This document shows, piece by piece, positions 16,007 through 25,278 of a stretch of 47,786 nt of DNA. This DNA is from Limosilactobacillus pontis. Its GTDB lineage: Bacteria > Bacillota > Bacilli > Lactobacillales > Lactobacillaceae. The stretch's first letter is position 1. Every line of letters begins with the position of its first letter. The notes below the pieces were generated by a model that did not search any database, was not told the DNA's origin, and worked only from the letters and a program-made list of their open reading frames with translations. Made by a program: the position numbers and the translations under genes. The stretch covers positions 1-47,786 of the forward strand of contig NZ_PNFV01000010.1 of NCBI RefSeq assembly GCF_002940945.1, read 5' to 3'.

Positions 16007-16927
16007 ATGATGAAAGTTGATGTTTTTGCGCACGTATTACCGCCACGGTTTTATCAAAAGATGCTATCGATTGAACCGGCATTACCACAAAAGTTCCCGT
16101 TCATTAATCATCCGTTGTTAACAGTACCTAACCAACGTAACCAATACTTGCCGAAAGATGTCTACCAAATTATCTCAGCCGTGAATGTTAACCCTGAAGA
16201 TTATGTTAATTCTGAAGCGGCAGCTGAAATATGCCAGGTAGGTAATCAGGAAATTCAATCGCTAGTTGAAAATAACGATCGTTTTATTGGCGGGATTGCG
16301 ATGCTACCAATGAACAACATTTCGGCAGCGGTCAAGATTATTGAAGGTATCCCTCACAATCCGGAATTGATAGGAGTCCAAATATTTACCCGGGCGCTTG
16401 GTCAGAGTATTGCTGATGAACAATTTCAGCCAATTTTTGCGGCAGCTAGTGAAAACAAAGTTCCCTTATTACTTCATCCGGTTTTCGATAATCGTAAGCC
16501 GGATAATAACATTGTCTTCAGCTGGGAATACGAAATTAGTCAGGCCATGATGCAAATCGTCCAAGCTGACGCTTTTGTGAAATTCCCTAATCTCAAAATC
16601 ATTGTTCACCATGCTGGCGGAATGATTCCTTTCTTTGCTGAACGGATTAACCATATTTTGCCGCCTGAACAAAGCCAGGATTTTCAACGTTTTTATGTTG
16701 ATACAGCTTTACTGGGTAACCCGAAAGCAATTGAGTTAGCTGTTAGCTATTTTGGCGTTGAACATGTCCTGTTTGGGACGGATGCACCACTAGGAATTGC
16801 TCCAGCTGGTGCAACTGCCGAAATTATTAAGGCGATTGAGACAGCCGGTTTAACTAGTGGACAGCAAGCAATGATTTTTAGTGATAACTTTAACCGATTA
16901 TTTACTAAGGAGAAACAAAATGGCTGA
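16007..16927 (+). CDS. ACMSD-type amidohydrolase (Amidohydro_2)
   Basis: 306 aa, start at one of two adjacent ATGs after AGAGG. It is a metal-dependent TIM-barrel hydrolase/decarboxylase of the ACMSD class: LLLHPVF and IIVHHAGG supply histidines, and FGTDAPLG supplies the catalytic Asp. The N-terminal HxH motif reads DVFAH, so its first His is Phe. This may weaken or change metal binding, or mark a subfamily. It probably decarboxylates or hydrolyses an aromatic or unsaturated acid. It overlaps the MerR gene by 8 nt. Confidence 0.82.
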   Translation: MMKVDVFAHVLPPRFYQKMLSIEPALPQKFPFINHPLLTVPNQRNQYLPKDVYQIISAVNVNPEDYVNSEAAAEICQVGNQEIQSLVENNDRFIGGIAMLPMNNISAAVKIIEGIPHNPELIGVQIFTRALGQSIADEQFQPIFAAASENKVPLLLHPVFDNRKPDNNIVFSWEYEISQAMMQIVQADAFVKFPNLKIIVHHAGGMIPFFAERINHILPPEQSQDFQRFYVDTALLGNPKAIELAVSYFGVEHVLFGTDAPLGIAPAGATAEIIKAIETAGLTSGQQAMIFSDNFNRLFTKEKQNG

Positions 16928-17327
16928 TTTAACTATTACCGAAGTAAGTAAAAAATATGATATTAAGCCAGATACTCTCCGTTACTATGAGCGGATCGGG
17001 CTAATCCCTAAAGTACCACGGCAAAGCAATGGTAATCGTTACTACAATGAGGGCTTACAGGGATGGATTGAAATGATTGTTTGCTTACGCCATTCAGATG
17101 TGCCTGTAGAAAAGCTGGTTGATTATGCTGAAATGCTAAGGCAAGGTGACAGTACTCTGGATGCTCGGGAGGAACTTCTGAAAGAGCAGCTAGCGGAATT
17201 AGAGCAACGAAAAAGTAATCTTAATCGCTCAATCAAGCGTCTTAAACACAAAATTTCACTATATGATTCTGGTGAAATTAAAAAGGGCAAAAGTTACTTT
17301 GAAGAATACAAAATTATGGATGACTAG
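16920..17327 (+). CDS. MerR-family transcriptional regulator (AdhR/NmlR-like)
   Basis: 135 aa from ATG 16920 (AAGGAG 9 nt before it). The N-terminal MerR helix-turn-helix is ITEVSKKYDIKPDTLRYYERIGLIP. The GNRYY wing and a C-terminal dimerising coiled coil (about 80-120) follow. No cysteine typical of metal sensors is visible near the coiled coil, and only one Cys is in the protein. It is likely the activator of the 19-bp-spacer promoter at 14966-14996 that drives its own operon. Confidence 0.9.
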   Translation: MADLTITEVSKKYDIKPDTLRYYERIGLIPKVPRQSNGNRYYNEGLQGWIEMIVCLRHSDVPVEKLVDYAEMLRQGDSTLDAREELLKEQLAELEQRKSNLNRSIKRLKHKISLYDSGEIKKGKSYFEEYKIMDD

Positions 17328-17341
17328 GAGGAAGATTGATT

Positions 17342-17878
17342 ATGAAGACAACTGTTTTAGGTTTTCACCCCAATTGGGATCAATCACGGGTTAATAAGAC
17401 CTTAGCTAATGGCCTTGATCAACAGATCGAAGTCCGTAACATGTACCAACTGTACCCTGATTTTAAGATCGATGTTGAAAAGGAGCACCAAGTTCTTGAA
17501 GCAGCCGATCGGATTGTTTTGCAGTTTCCAATGTACTGGTACAGCTCACCAGCTTTACTAAAGCAATGGGAAGATAACGTTTTGTCTTATGGTTGGGCAT
17601 ATGGTACTGATGGGACAGCGCTCGATGGAAAAGAATTGATTATTGCTGTTTCACCAGGTGCTGATAATTATGGGCCAAATGGTTTCGTTAAATATACTGT
17701 TCATGAATTATTGCGGCCATTTCAGGCAACAAGCCGCTTAATTGGAACAACCTACATTAAGCCGTTTGTAACAACTGGCTCAATTCACCTAACTGATGAA
17801 CAATTAAACCATCAAGCCCAACTATATAATGATTACTTACTTAGTGATCATTTAGAAATTCTCGGTGATTTTAAATAA
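17342..17878 (+). CDS. NAD(P)H-dependent flavodoxin-fold oxidoreductase (KefF/MdaB-like)
   Basis: 178 aa from ATG 17342 (AGGAGGA at the end of the MerR gene); the in-frame TTG six bases upstream is less likely. The flavodoxin-like fold shows ADRIVLQFPMYWYSSPALLKQWED, the FMN-binding and quinone-reductase signature, and a GADNYGPNG loop. It probably performs two-electron reduction of quinones. It sits in a MerR-controlled operon with AKR 3, which fits electrophile detoxification. Confidence 0.9.
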   Translation: MKTTVLGFHPNWDQSRVNKTLANGLDQQIEVRNMYQLYPDFKIDVEKEHQVLEAADRIVLQFPMYWYSSPALLKQWEDNVLSYGWAYGTDGTALDGKELIIAVSPGADNYGPNGFVKYTVHELLRPFQATSRLIGTTYIKPFVTTGSIHLTDEQLNHQAQLYNDYLLSDHLEILGDFK

Positions 17879-17894
17879 TTAAGGAGAGAGTTTT

Positions 17895-18182
17895 ATGTAT
17901 TTAATTAACGTTAAAATCGATCCACAAACGAAGATTAATGATGAAAAAATGAATGCTCATCGACAATGGTTTAAGTCATTTTATGACCAGCAAAAATTTC
18001 TCATTGTTGGTCCGTCAAAATCCATTCCCATGTCCGGAATCATTATTGCCCAAGCTAAGGACCGCGATGAACTCGATAAGATGATTTCGCAAGATGTTTT
18101 TTATCCCCAGGAAGCCAGTTATGAAGTAAACGAATTTAAGGCTAATTTGGTAAGTAGTGACATTAAACCAGATCGAGACTAA
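17895..18182 (+). CDS. YciI-like small protein
   Basis: 95 aa, ATG after AAGGAGAG. It has the YciI-type ferredoxin-like fold: an early beta strand (YLINVKID), HRQWFKSFYDQQKFLIVGPSK with the conserved His, Trp and Gly-Pro, and a late FYPQEASYEVNEF strand. YciI proteins are small putative hydrolases or dehydrochlorinase relatives with unclear roles. It lies in the MerR-controlled operon between the flavoprotein and the ABM protein. Confidence 0.78.
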   Translation: MYLINVKIDPQTKINDEKMNAHRQWFKSFYDQQKFLIVGPSKSIPMSGIIIAQAKDRDELDKMISQDVFYPQEASYEVNEFKANLVSSDIKPDRD

Positions 18183-18197
18183 AAGAGGTGTTAATTA

Positions 18198-18524
18198 ATG
18201 AGTTTAACGATTAATCTATACTATACTGGCAAGAACGGCAGTGCCCAAGCCTTTGCCAGAGAAATGGAAGAAAGTGGCCTTGCTCAGCAAATAAGGGACG
18301 AAGAAGGAAACGAATCTTACAGGTACTTCCAGCCCCTAAATGATCCAGAGACAATCCTATTAATTGACCAGTGGAAGAATCAACAAGCAATTGATCGACA
18401 TCATCAATCACCAATGATGGCACAATTAGCACAGTTACGTGACAAGTATGACCTGCATATGAAAGTGCAAAGATTTATGCCAATTAGTAATAATTCCGGG
18501 GATGAACAATACCTTCGAAATTAG
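18198..18524 (+). CDS. ABM-domain putative quinol monooxygenase
   Basis: 108 aa, ATG after AAAGAGGT. It has the dimeric ferredoxin-like ABM pattern: YRYFQPLNDPETILLIDQW, then a helix with RHHQSPMMAQL. Members (YgiN-like) oxidise quinols or are small heme-independent monooxygenases. The N-terminal third diverges from classical ABM. Its place next to a quinone reductase suggests a quinol/quinone cycle, which is inference. Confidence 0.75.
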   Translation: MSLTINLYYTGKNGSAQAFAREMEESGLAQQIRDEEGNESYRYFQPLNDPETILLIDQWKNQQAIDRHHQSPMMAQLAQLRDKYDLHMKVQRFMPISNNSGDEQYLRN

Positions 18525-18668
18525 CTCTGATTAACCAGTACAAATAGATTGTGGCAATTACCAGGACCTTATTTTATAATTTTGGGAATGAGAAGAATGA
18601 GATTGGAAATTAACCATTATGGAATTACCAGTTTCACCATTACTAAATTAAATAAGGATGTGATTTCA

Positions 18669-19775
18669 TTGGCTAAAGAAGTTACAAAACGAGTTTCGTT
18701 AGTGGAATTATTCTATGATCTTGTGTTCGTCTATATGGTTTCACGGGCAACGGAAATTCTTCATCATGTCCAGAACGGTATTGTTAATTTACCAACCCTG
18801 GCTATCTTTGCGTTGGTGATGATTATTTTCATTAATTCCTGGATGGTGCAGATGGTTTTTACAAACCGGTATGGTAAATCATCGATCACGAACATTATCT
18901 TTTCGTTCGTCGATATGGCGATCATTTTGTACATGTCAAATACGTTTACTGTAACCTTTGATCAACATCTTTCAACATTTTTTACTGCAGCGGGATTGTT
19001 ATCATTAACTCTCTGCCTGCAGTATCTAATCGTTTATTGGAAAACTGAGCGGCAAGTTGATCGGCAAATTACGAGAGCTTTTTCGAGCATTCTTGCCTTT
19101 AGAGCGTTAACTTTATTTGTCGGTGGCTTTTTTCCTAACCATGTAGGGATCGCAATTGCATTGGGAGGAGTTATTATTAGTTGGATTGCACCGGCATTTA
19201 CCGGTAAGTATACCCGTCATAATCCAATTATCTTTTCCCATCTGGTAGAACGTTTGACGGCGCTGATTATCGTAATGTTTGGAGAAACAATTATTAACAT
19301 TGCGGGGTACTTTACTCGGTCTAGCTTCTCACCGCAGTCGATTATGATATTTGTGACTGTAGCGGCGCTGTTCTTTACGTACATTGTTGAATTTGATCAC
19401 TTAATTGAGGAAAGGCAGACCAACCAGACCGGGAACTTAATGATTTACCTGCACTACTTTGTCTTATTTGGCTTGAGCTTAATTACCGTTGCTTTGAAGT
19501 TTATTGATGAACCAGAAATTCACCCAACGTTCTCGGTAACGTGTTTATATCTGGGCCTGACCCTGTTTTACGTTGGTTTGGCAATTTCTAATTACTATAA
19601 TAAATTTAAGGTTACTAAGCCAATTGTTGCTTGTTTCGTCATAATAACTGCCATTGGTTTTGGTATTTCATTGTGTAATCCAACCTTTACATTAATAGTC
19701 GAAACAGTGGTGGCTGTTACTTTAATTAACGCCATAGTATTAACGGGTTTTAACATCAGAAGAGTTCGTGATTAA
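18669..19775 (+). CDS. ltrA: LtrA (low temperature requirement A) family membrane protein
   Basis: 368 aa from TTG 18669, preceded by AAGGATG. Family members begin just before the conserved KRVSLVELFYDLVFVYMV motif, which starts 7 residues in here. The frame is open from ATG 18549, but those 40 residues look untranslated. About ten transmembrane helices follow. A mid-protein VERLTALIIVMFGETIINI motif is typical of LtrA. An integral membrane protein of unknown biochemical function. It may be the last gene of the MerR operon or separately expressed. Confidence 0.85.
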   Translation: MAKEVTKRVSLVELFYDLVFVYMVSRATEILHHVQNGIVNLPTLAIFALVMIIFINSWMVQMVFTNRYGKSSITNIIFSFVDMAIILYMSNTFTVTFDQHLSTFFTAAGLLSLTLCLQYLIVYWKTERQVDRQITRAFSSILAFRALTLFVGGFFPNHVGIAIALGGVIISWIAPAFTGKYTRHNPIIFSHLVERLTALIIVMFGETIINIAGYFTRSSFSPQSIMIFVTVAALFFTYIVEFDHLIEERQTNQTGNLMIYLHYFVLFGLSLITVALKFIDEPEIHPTFSVTCLYLGLTLFYVGLAISNYYNKFKVTKPIVACFVIITAIGFGISLCNPTFTLIVETVVAVTLINAIVLTGFNIRRVRD

Positions 19776-19816
19776 AACCTAGTATTATTTATCAATATGT
19801 TGAAAAGGGTAAAATA

Positions 19817-19853
19817 AAATCTCTACCGCAATGATGGGCGGTAGAGATTTTTT
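19817..19853 (+). terminator. Terminator after ltrA
   Basis: Perfect 13-bp stem AAATCTCTACCGC / GCGGTAGAGATTT with an 8-nt loop and T run. Confidence 0.9.
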
Positions 19854-19981
19854 GCAATTAATTAAGGAATTCATTGTTATTTTTCGCTCGGTTTCATAAT
19901 TCGGTACAACGCCGATTTTGACAAGTCAACTTTGGATTGTGTTTCGCAGTAAGTATGATGTTAAAGGTAACTATATGTACA

Positions 19982-20446
19982 CTATTCTTCCATGTTAAAT
20001 CGTCTGCGGATTTTAGAAATGCTATCTGTTCCTTGTAAATATGAGCTTAAAATGTCTATTAATTCATCAACTTGGCTTGGATCATAGATCTTTTGTTCAA
20101 TAATCTCATTAAATTTTTCGTTAGCGCTATTTATTTTGGGAATCAGCTCTTTTCCTTGGGCGGTTAAGGCGATTAAACTAACCCGTTTGTCTGACTTATC
20201 AATCTTTTTAACTAATAGTTTCTTTTTAATCAAAGATTGGACTAATCGACTGGGGGACTTTTTTTCACAAATTAGCAAATTTCCTAGATCCTTTACAGAC
20301 ATTGCACCATATGAATTTAGGATAGTTAGTACCTCAACTTGATTGGCAGTTAGCTTTAAATCCTTAAGTAAACTATTGAAAACAGATAATGATTCTCGTT
20401 CACAACTTTTAATTAAGAATCTTAAAATTTCAATTTTGTTATCCAT
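19982..20446 (-). CDS. MarR-family transcriptional regulator
   Basis: 154 aa from the ATG at 20446. The longer frame to 20563 would read through the operator region and is rejected. The winged helix-turn-helix is LTANQVEVLTILNSYGAMSVKDLGNLL, followed by the KKSPSRLVQSLIKKKLL recognition helix and the DKRVSLIALTAQGKEL wing with the conserved Asp-Lys-Arg. It is divergent from the AvrD-like/kinase/ABC operon, with a perfect 24-bp-arm dyad between them. It almost certainly represses that operon and itself. The ligand may be the product of the operon. Confidence 0.92.
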   Translation of the reverse strand: MDNKIEILRFLIKSCERESLSVFNSLLKDLKLTANQVEVLTILNSYGAMSVKDLGNLLICEKKSPSRLVQSLIKKKLLVKKIDKSDKRVSLIALTAQGKELIPKINSANEKFNEIIEQKIYDPSQVDELIDILSSYLQGTDSISKIRRRFNMEE

Positions 20447-20534
20447 TATTACACGCTTTCTAAACCTAATTGCTGTCGGGATAATTTTACTATGATCAGT
20501 TTGATTGATGCAATTAATCAATCCTAAAAAACTA

Positions 20535-20598
20535 TTGACACCAAAAAGTGCATGACATATCATACATTACATAAAATGTATGATATGTCATGCACTTT
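20535..20598 (+). promoter_or_regulatory. Promoter and long perfect dyad operator of the AvrD-like operon
   Basis: -35 TTGACA (20535-20540), 17-bp spacer, -10 TATCAT (20558-20563). Superimposed is a perfect inverted repeat with 24-bp arms (20545-20568 and 20575-20598; core CATGACATATCATACATT) and a 6-base centre. Each arm is itself nearly palindromic (ATGACATATCAT), as expected for two MarR dimers. Occupancy would cover the -10 box and transcription start. Confidence 0.85.
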
Positions 20599-20637
20599 AA
20601 AATAAAAGGGGCTATTTGGCTAAGAAAGGGGTAAGAA

Positions 20638-21534
20638 ATGAACATAAATGAGATTTTAGGAGAGTATAACACCAGGTATTTTGGGGCTGGACACAAGAAT
20701 ACAGGATACTTAATTAAAGATATTCGTGAAAAAGAAGATCACTCATATGAAGCTAATGCTACCGTAAATATTTCAAAAAAGAATTGGTCTATCAAGGACG
20801 GAAAAATTATGAAAGCTCATCTCAGTACTATTGACGCTTTAGTGTTGAGCTGCTTGATGGTAGAAAAGGCATTATCAGATGTTGATGTGAACAAATTTTA
20901 TGTCCATAAATTTACGATTAAAGCTGGTAGCTCTGCTATTGAAAACTTAGATAAAATTCCGATAACGCTTAAAGAAATAACAATCAATGATAAACAAATA
21001 AACTGTCAAGTTGATGTAAACAAAATGAACGTAAAGCTATTACTCAAATTAAGGAACAACCTGCCTTCAGGTCAGTCAAACGGCGACAATTATATAAGCA
21101 ATCACTTTAAAGATTCTGTGGTAGAAATTGATGATGTTCATTATATTAACCAATCTGCTTTAAGTACTAAAGTGACCAAAATGATTGAGCGAGATAGGAG
21201 TTATCAAGGGTTGGGAAGCTGTGATCAAAACAGGATATCAATTGTGGAGTGGCTAGTTGTTTTCTCTCAATTAGGAGAAGTAATGGCATACCATTTTGAT
21301 GACTTAAAGAGATCTGAATCTGAAAACCTATGGATGAAAAGAGTGAAAGCGACTTTTAACGAAGGCACAAAGGAAGACCAACCTATTATAAATATTAGCG
21401 AGATTATTAATACTTCCTTGGTAAATATGAAGGGAAATAAGTGGCGGGTAATTAACGCTAAAGGATCAGATATTAATAATTCATTTTACATTGAAGCTAA
21501 AATAGCTCATCAATTACCTACGGAGGATAAATAG
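20638..21534 (+). CDS. AvrD-like protein (putative signal-lipid biosynthesis)
   Basis: 298 aa, ATG after GAAAGGGG. The N-terminus ILGEYNTRYFGAGHKNTGY and the segment AHLSTIDALVLSCLMVEKAL resemble the AvrD family. In Pseudomonas syringae, AvrD directs synthesis of syringolides, C-glycosyl lipid signals. No signal peptide or membrane helix is seen, so it is cytoplasmic. It is first in a MarR-controlled operon with a P-loop kinase-like protein and an ABC exporter, consistent with making and exporting a small molecule. The assignment rests on remembered motif similarity and needs a profile search. AT-rich codon use sets it apart from the GC-richer parts of the window. Confidence 0.6.
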   Translation: MNINEILGEYNTRYFGAGHKNTGYLIKDIREKEDHSYEANATVNISKKNWSIKDGKIMKAHLSTIDALVLSCLMVEKALSDVDVNKFYVHKFTIKAGSSAIENLDKIPITLKEITINDKQINCQVDVNKMNVKLLLKLRNNLPSGQSNGDNYISNHFKDSVVEIDDVHYINQSALSTKVTKMIERDRSYQGLGSCDQNRISIVEWLVVFSQLGEVMAYHFDDLKRSESENLWMKRVKATFNEGTKEDQPIINISEIINTSLVNMKGNKWRVINAKGSDINNSFYIEAKIAHQLPTEDK

Positions 21535-21535
21535 T

Positions 21536-22312
21536 ATGGGAAAAAATAAAAAACGTTTAGTAATATCTGGCACATATTCGACGGGGAAAACTACTCTTAC
21601 AACTGCTTTATCAAATTTAACCGGGATTCCTTTAATCAATGCTTTGTCAGCTAGGGAAATATTAACAGACCTATATCCAGGCAGACGTTTTCAAGATATG
21701 ACTGCATCTGAACTTATGGCACTTGGGCTTAAAAGATTCGAGGAAAGAATACGTGCAGAGGAACAAGCTGTAGAACAAAAAAATGGATTTATTTCAGATG
21801 GTTCAGTATTAAATGAATGGATTTATGGAACAGTGCGAATGAAGGTTGGTATTAACCCAGGTTCTACATGGCCTCATAGAGTGGCTAAAGCAGTCACTGG
21901 AATTTCATCTAAGCCGTTCATGAAAAAATATTTAAATAGTTATGGAACGGTTGCTAAAGCGCACGCCAGAGAATGGTATACGGATATTATTCATTTACCA
22001 ATAGAATTTCCGATGGATGCCGATGGTCACAGACCGGTATCTGAAAAGTACAGAATATTATCGGATCGAGAAATTATTAGTTCGTTTAAGGAATTAGGCT
22101 TTAATCCTTTTGTTGTTAAGGGTCCGGTTCAGCAACGTTTAGAAAAAATAGTCCAGCATTACGACCTACCAGTTGTCATGTCTGCCGATGAGGCAATTAA
22201 AAAGGCCCAGGAGCAAATAAAGACTAATCGTGAAGCAGTATCTAAAAGGATTATTGAGCAGTATCACGAGCCGACCCTAAAGGAAAAGATTAAGTTAATG
22301 ACCGAATATTAA
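21536..22312 (+). CDS. P-loop ATPase/kinase-like protein
   Basis: 258 aa, ATG after GGAGGAT, one base after the AvrD-like stop. Walker A is GTYSTGKT at residues 12-19 (preceded by VISG), then a short N-terminal kinase core with DGSVLNEW. This layout resembles NadR-type and other small-molecule kinases. The C-terminal half is not recognised and is rich in charged helices. It is cytoplasmic. Context suggests that it phosphorylates or activates a precursor for the AvrD-like enzyme; the substrate is unknown. Confidence 0.7.
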   Translation: MGKNKKRLVISGTYSTGKTTLTTALSNLTGIPLINALSAREILTDLYPGRRFQDMTASELMALGLKRFEERIRAEEQAVEQKNGFISDGSVLNEWIYGTVRMKVGINPGSTWPHRVAKAVTGISSKPFMKKYLNSYGTVAKAHAREWYTDIIHLPIEFPMDADGHRPVSEKYRILSDREIISSFKELGFNPFVVKGPVQQRLEKIVQHYDLPVVMSADEAIKKAQEQIKTNREAVSKRIIEQYHEPTLKEKIKLMTEY

Positions 22313-22325
22313 AAGGAAAGTTATT

Positions 22326-23042
22326 ATGATTGAATTTGAAAAAATTGATAAGGAATATCAAGTTGGTGACCAATTAGTAAAGGCTCTCCATGATGTGAGC
22401 TTTGAGATAGAACAGGGAAAGTTAACAATAATTTTAGGGCCGTCTGGTTCGGGAAAAAGTACGTTATTGAATATTTTAGGTGGAATGGATAGACCTACCA
22501 GGGGAAAAGTGAAGTTCGATGATCAGTTAGTTTCTGAGCTGAATGATCATGGCCTGACGGACTATAGGAGAAAAGTAGTTGGTTTTGTTTTCCAATTTTA
22601 TAATTTAATTCCGAGCTTAACCGCACTAGAAAATGTTGCAATTGCAGCGCAATTAAATGACAACAACCAACAGGCAGAAGATTATTTGCGCAAGGTCGGA
22701 TTATCTGAGCGCTTAAATAATTTCCCTAATCAAATGTCTGGTGGTGAAATGCAGCGGGTTTCGATTGCGAGGGCTTTATCAAAAGAACCTAAATTACTGT
22801 TATGTGATGAACCTACTGGAGCACTCGACTCAAAAACTAGTATGAAAATAATGAAAATACTTCAAGACATTTCTAAATCTAGTGAAACTGCCGTAGTGAT
22901 GGTGACACATAATCCTGAATTTGAACAGTATGCAGACCATGTTATTAGGTTAAACGACGGTCAAATAGAAAAGGCATATGATAATGAAAGTCCCAAAATT
23001 GTGGAGGGAGAAAGTTTAGCAAATGAAGATATTGAATCGTAA
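22326..23042 (+). CDS. ABC transporter ATP-binding protein (MacB/LolD type)
   Basis: 238 aa, ATG after AAAAGGAAAG. Walker A is GPSGSGKST, the Q-loop is VFQFYNLIP, the signature is [15 protein letters not shown], Walker B is [12 protein letters not shown] and the H-loop is VMVTHN. Typical of the LolD/MacB/FtsE class that partners an FtsX-type permease. It overlaps the permease gene by 20 nt. It powers export or extraction of a substrate, presumably the product of the upstream AvrD-like and kinase-like genes. Confidence 0.95.
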   Translation: MIEFEKIDKEYQVGDQLVKALHDVSFEIEQGKLTIILGPSGSGKSTLLNILGGMDRPTRGKVKFDDQLVSELNDHGLTDYRRKVVGFVFQFYNLIPSLTALENVAIAAQLNDNNQQAEDYLRKVGLSERLNNFPNQMSGGEMQRVSIARALSKEPKLLLCDEPTGALDSKTSMKIMKILQDISKSSETAVVMVTHNPEFEQYADHVIRLNDGQIEKAYDNESPKIVEGESLANEDIES

Positions 23043-25275
23043 ATTATTTCGAGATATAAGATATAATTGGACTCAATTTATGTCGGTCTTTTTAATGGCG
23101 GCACTCTCTATTATTGTATTTGTTGGCTTACAAGGAGCATGGCATGGGTTAAAAGATAGTTTAAATAATTATTTAGCAGAAAATCATCTGCCTAATTACT
23201 GGATTCAGGGAAGTTATGTTACTGAAGAAGATAAAAATAAGCTAATGGATATTTCAGGCATAAAAAAAGTAAGGTCTGGAACTAGACTACAAGTTAGGCA
23301 AGATGATCATCATCTAATTATTGATTCATTCCAAACCCCCTTAATTGATTTATATCAGGTAAAAGGGAATAAGTATAATAGTCAAAGCAGTAATGGAATA
23401 TGGATTAATAAGGAATATGCTAAAGCTCATACTTTAAAGGTTGGCGATAATCTACCATTGACGTATGCCAATAAAAAAATAGTTTTAAAAGTAAAGGGTA
23501 TTGTTCAAAGTCCTAGTCGGATCTACTTTACTGGCACACAAGAATTTATTGCTCCTAATTATTCTAATTATGGTTATGCTTACGTTTCACCTAAAACTTT
23601 AAGAAAATCATTCAATTATGTGGGCCCGCAAAACATTATTGAGATTGATGGAAAGCATAAGAATTTAAGAAAAGAAATAGAGAAAATATTTGGTGCTAGA
23701 TTGTTAACATACTATAATCGGCAAACATTGCCAGACGTTTCTACAGCGACAGAACGAGTTGGGGAGATAAAGAACCTTTCGTATCTATTCTCTTTTATTT
23801 TCCTCTTGTTAGCAATTTTGGCGATGTACACAACGATTAGACGATTAATTACTAGTCAAACAGGTGAAATTGCCACTCTGAAAGCCCTAGGATTTTCGAA
23901 TGCCAAAATTCAAGTCCATTATGCAAGTTTTGGACTATTAGTGGGTGGGCTTGGAACAACTGTTGGAACGATAGTAGCTCCACTAATTTCCTGGTATGTT
24001 TTATCAACCCAAAAGAGTATGTTTTCTCTTCCTAATTGGAATATATCATATGAATTTTCTGCGTATGTGGTAATTATTATTGTTATTTTGATCTGCGTTT
24101 TGTCGGCTTACTTAGCTGCTAGAAGTGGGTCAAAAGGGTTGCCGGCTGTATATTTAAGAGGTGCTGAAGAAACCACAGCAAGAAGGATTTGGCTTGAACA
24201 TTGGCAAGGCTTGTGGAAACACCTGCCATATTCTAGTCGTTGGGCCATAAGAGATGCCTTTATCAATCGTACAAGAACGTTAATGGGAATTATTGGCGTG
24301 GCTGGCGGCATGATGTTAACAATTGCCGGAATCGGTATGCCACAGTCGATGACCCATTTAGTTGATAAGGCATATAATGATGACTTTTCATACCAAAAAA
24401 GGCTGTACGTTAATAATTCTGAAGCATATCGAAGAACTCATCCGCAAGCTAAACAGTGGGTTCAAATAAGCCAGGCACATTTTACCCCTGATGATGGCTA
24501 TAACAGGTTACTAATTGTAGTCGACCATGGTGATCGCGTTAATATGAAGACAACGAAGGGTGGAACCATCCATAATGGAGGGTTGTATGTCACGCATGGC
24601 TTTGCCAAGAAAGCAGGAATCAAGGAAGGTGAACATTTAAAGGTTAGGACTTTTGGAAGCAGTAAGCAGCACTCTTTCAAGGTTAAGGGTATTATTGCCA
24701 CCGAAACTAATCAGGGGGCTTACATAACCGCCCATACTTGGCAAAAAGCTGAGGGGTTCTATCAACCAACGACGTTATTAGTTGGCAAGAATTACCAATA
24801 TCATAAAAATGATATTAATTCGACCATTAATATTAGTGAGCAAAAGAAAAATGCATATAACTTTGTAAATAGTCTAATGAGCATTTTTGCCTTAATTATT
24901 ATGTTTGGTGCATTATTAATCATTATCGTTCTCTATAACCTAGGCTCATTGAGCTTTGTTGAAAGAATGAGAGATTATGCAACTTTGCGTGTGCTTGGAA
25001 TACATAAGAACGAACTGCGTACATTAACGCTGGTTGAGAATTTAATTACTACCTTTATTGGTTGGTTAATAGGTATTCCAGCCGGAATATGGTTTTTGGG
25101 ACAGTATGTTGATACATTTTCAACCATCAATTTAGAGTATATAAGATACTATAATTGGCAAACCATTTTAATTGCATCCCTGTTTGTATGGATTTGTTCG
25201 TTATCGACTACTTTATTTATTAGTCGTAGAATTAAAAATATTGATATGGTCCAGGCTTTAAAGGGCGTGGAATAA
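23023..25275 (+). CDS. FtsX/MacB-type ABC transporter permease
   Basis: 750 aa, ATG inside the 3' end of the ATPase gene with GGAGGGAG upstream. One N-terminal helix (about 18-38) is followed by a large extracytoplasmic domain. An FtsX domain with three helices follows at about 240-370 (with TGEIATLKALGFSNAKI). Then come a second helix near 420, a second extracytoplasmic domain, and a second FtsX domain (about 620-745, with RMRDYATLRVLGIHKNEL). This is the duplicated architecture of BceB/YknZ-like and LolC/E-like permeases in firmicutes, which move peptides or lipids. The operon context suggests efflux of an amphipathic product. Confidence 0.93.
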   Translation: MKILNRKLFRDIRYNWTQFMSVFLMAALSIIVFVGLQGAWHGLKDSLNNYLAENHLPNYWIQGSYVTEEDKNKLMDISGIKKVRSGTRLQVRQDDHHLIIDSFQTPLIDLYQVKGNKYNSQSSNGIWINKEYAKAHTLKVGDNLPLTYANKKIVLKVKGIVQSPSRIYFTGTQEFIAPNYSNYGYAYVSPKTLRKSFNYVGPQNIIEIDGKHKNLRKEIEKIFGARLLTYYNRQTLPDVSTATERVGEIKNLSYLFSFIFLLLAILAMYTTIRRLITSQTGEIATLKALGFSNAKIQVHYASFGLLVGGLGTTVGTIVAPLISWYVLSTQKSMFSLPNWNISYEFSAYVVIIIVILICVLSAYLAARSGSKGLPAVYLRGAEETTARRIWLEHWQGLWKHLPYSSRWAIRDAFINRTRTLMGIIGVAGGMMLTIAGIGMPQSMTHLVDKAYNDDFSYQKRLYVNNSEAYRRTHPQAKQWVQISQAHFTPDDGYNRLLIVVDHGDRVNMKTTKGGTIHNGGLYVTHGFAKKAGIKEGEHLKVRTFGSSKQHSFKVKGIIATETNQGAYITAHTWQKAEGFYQPTTLLVGKNYQYHKNDINSTINISEQKKNAYNFVNSLMSIFALIIMFGALLIIIVLYNLGSLSFVERMRDYATLRVLGIHKNELRTLTLVENLITTFIGWLIGIPAGIWFLGQYVDTFSTINLEYIRYYNWQTILIASLFVWICSLSTTLFISRRIKNIDMVQALKGVE

Positions 25276-25278
25276 AGA

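Noticed and set aside
18549..18668. ATG start of ltrA at 18549
   Set aside because: No convincing ribosome binding site there, and the added 40 residues precede the conserved LtrA start region; kept only as an alternative to TTG 18669.
20447..20563. N-terminal extension of the MarR protein
   Set aside because: It would translate the divergent promoter/operator region and adds residues before the normal MarR start; the ATG at 20446 gives the typical 154-aa length.
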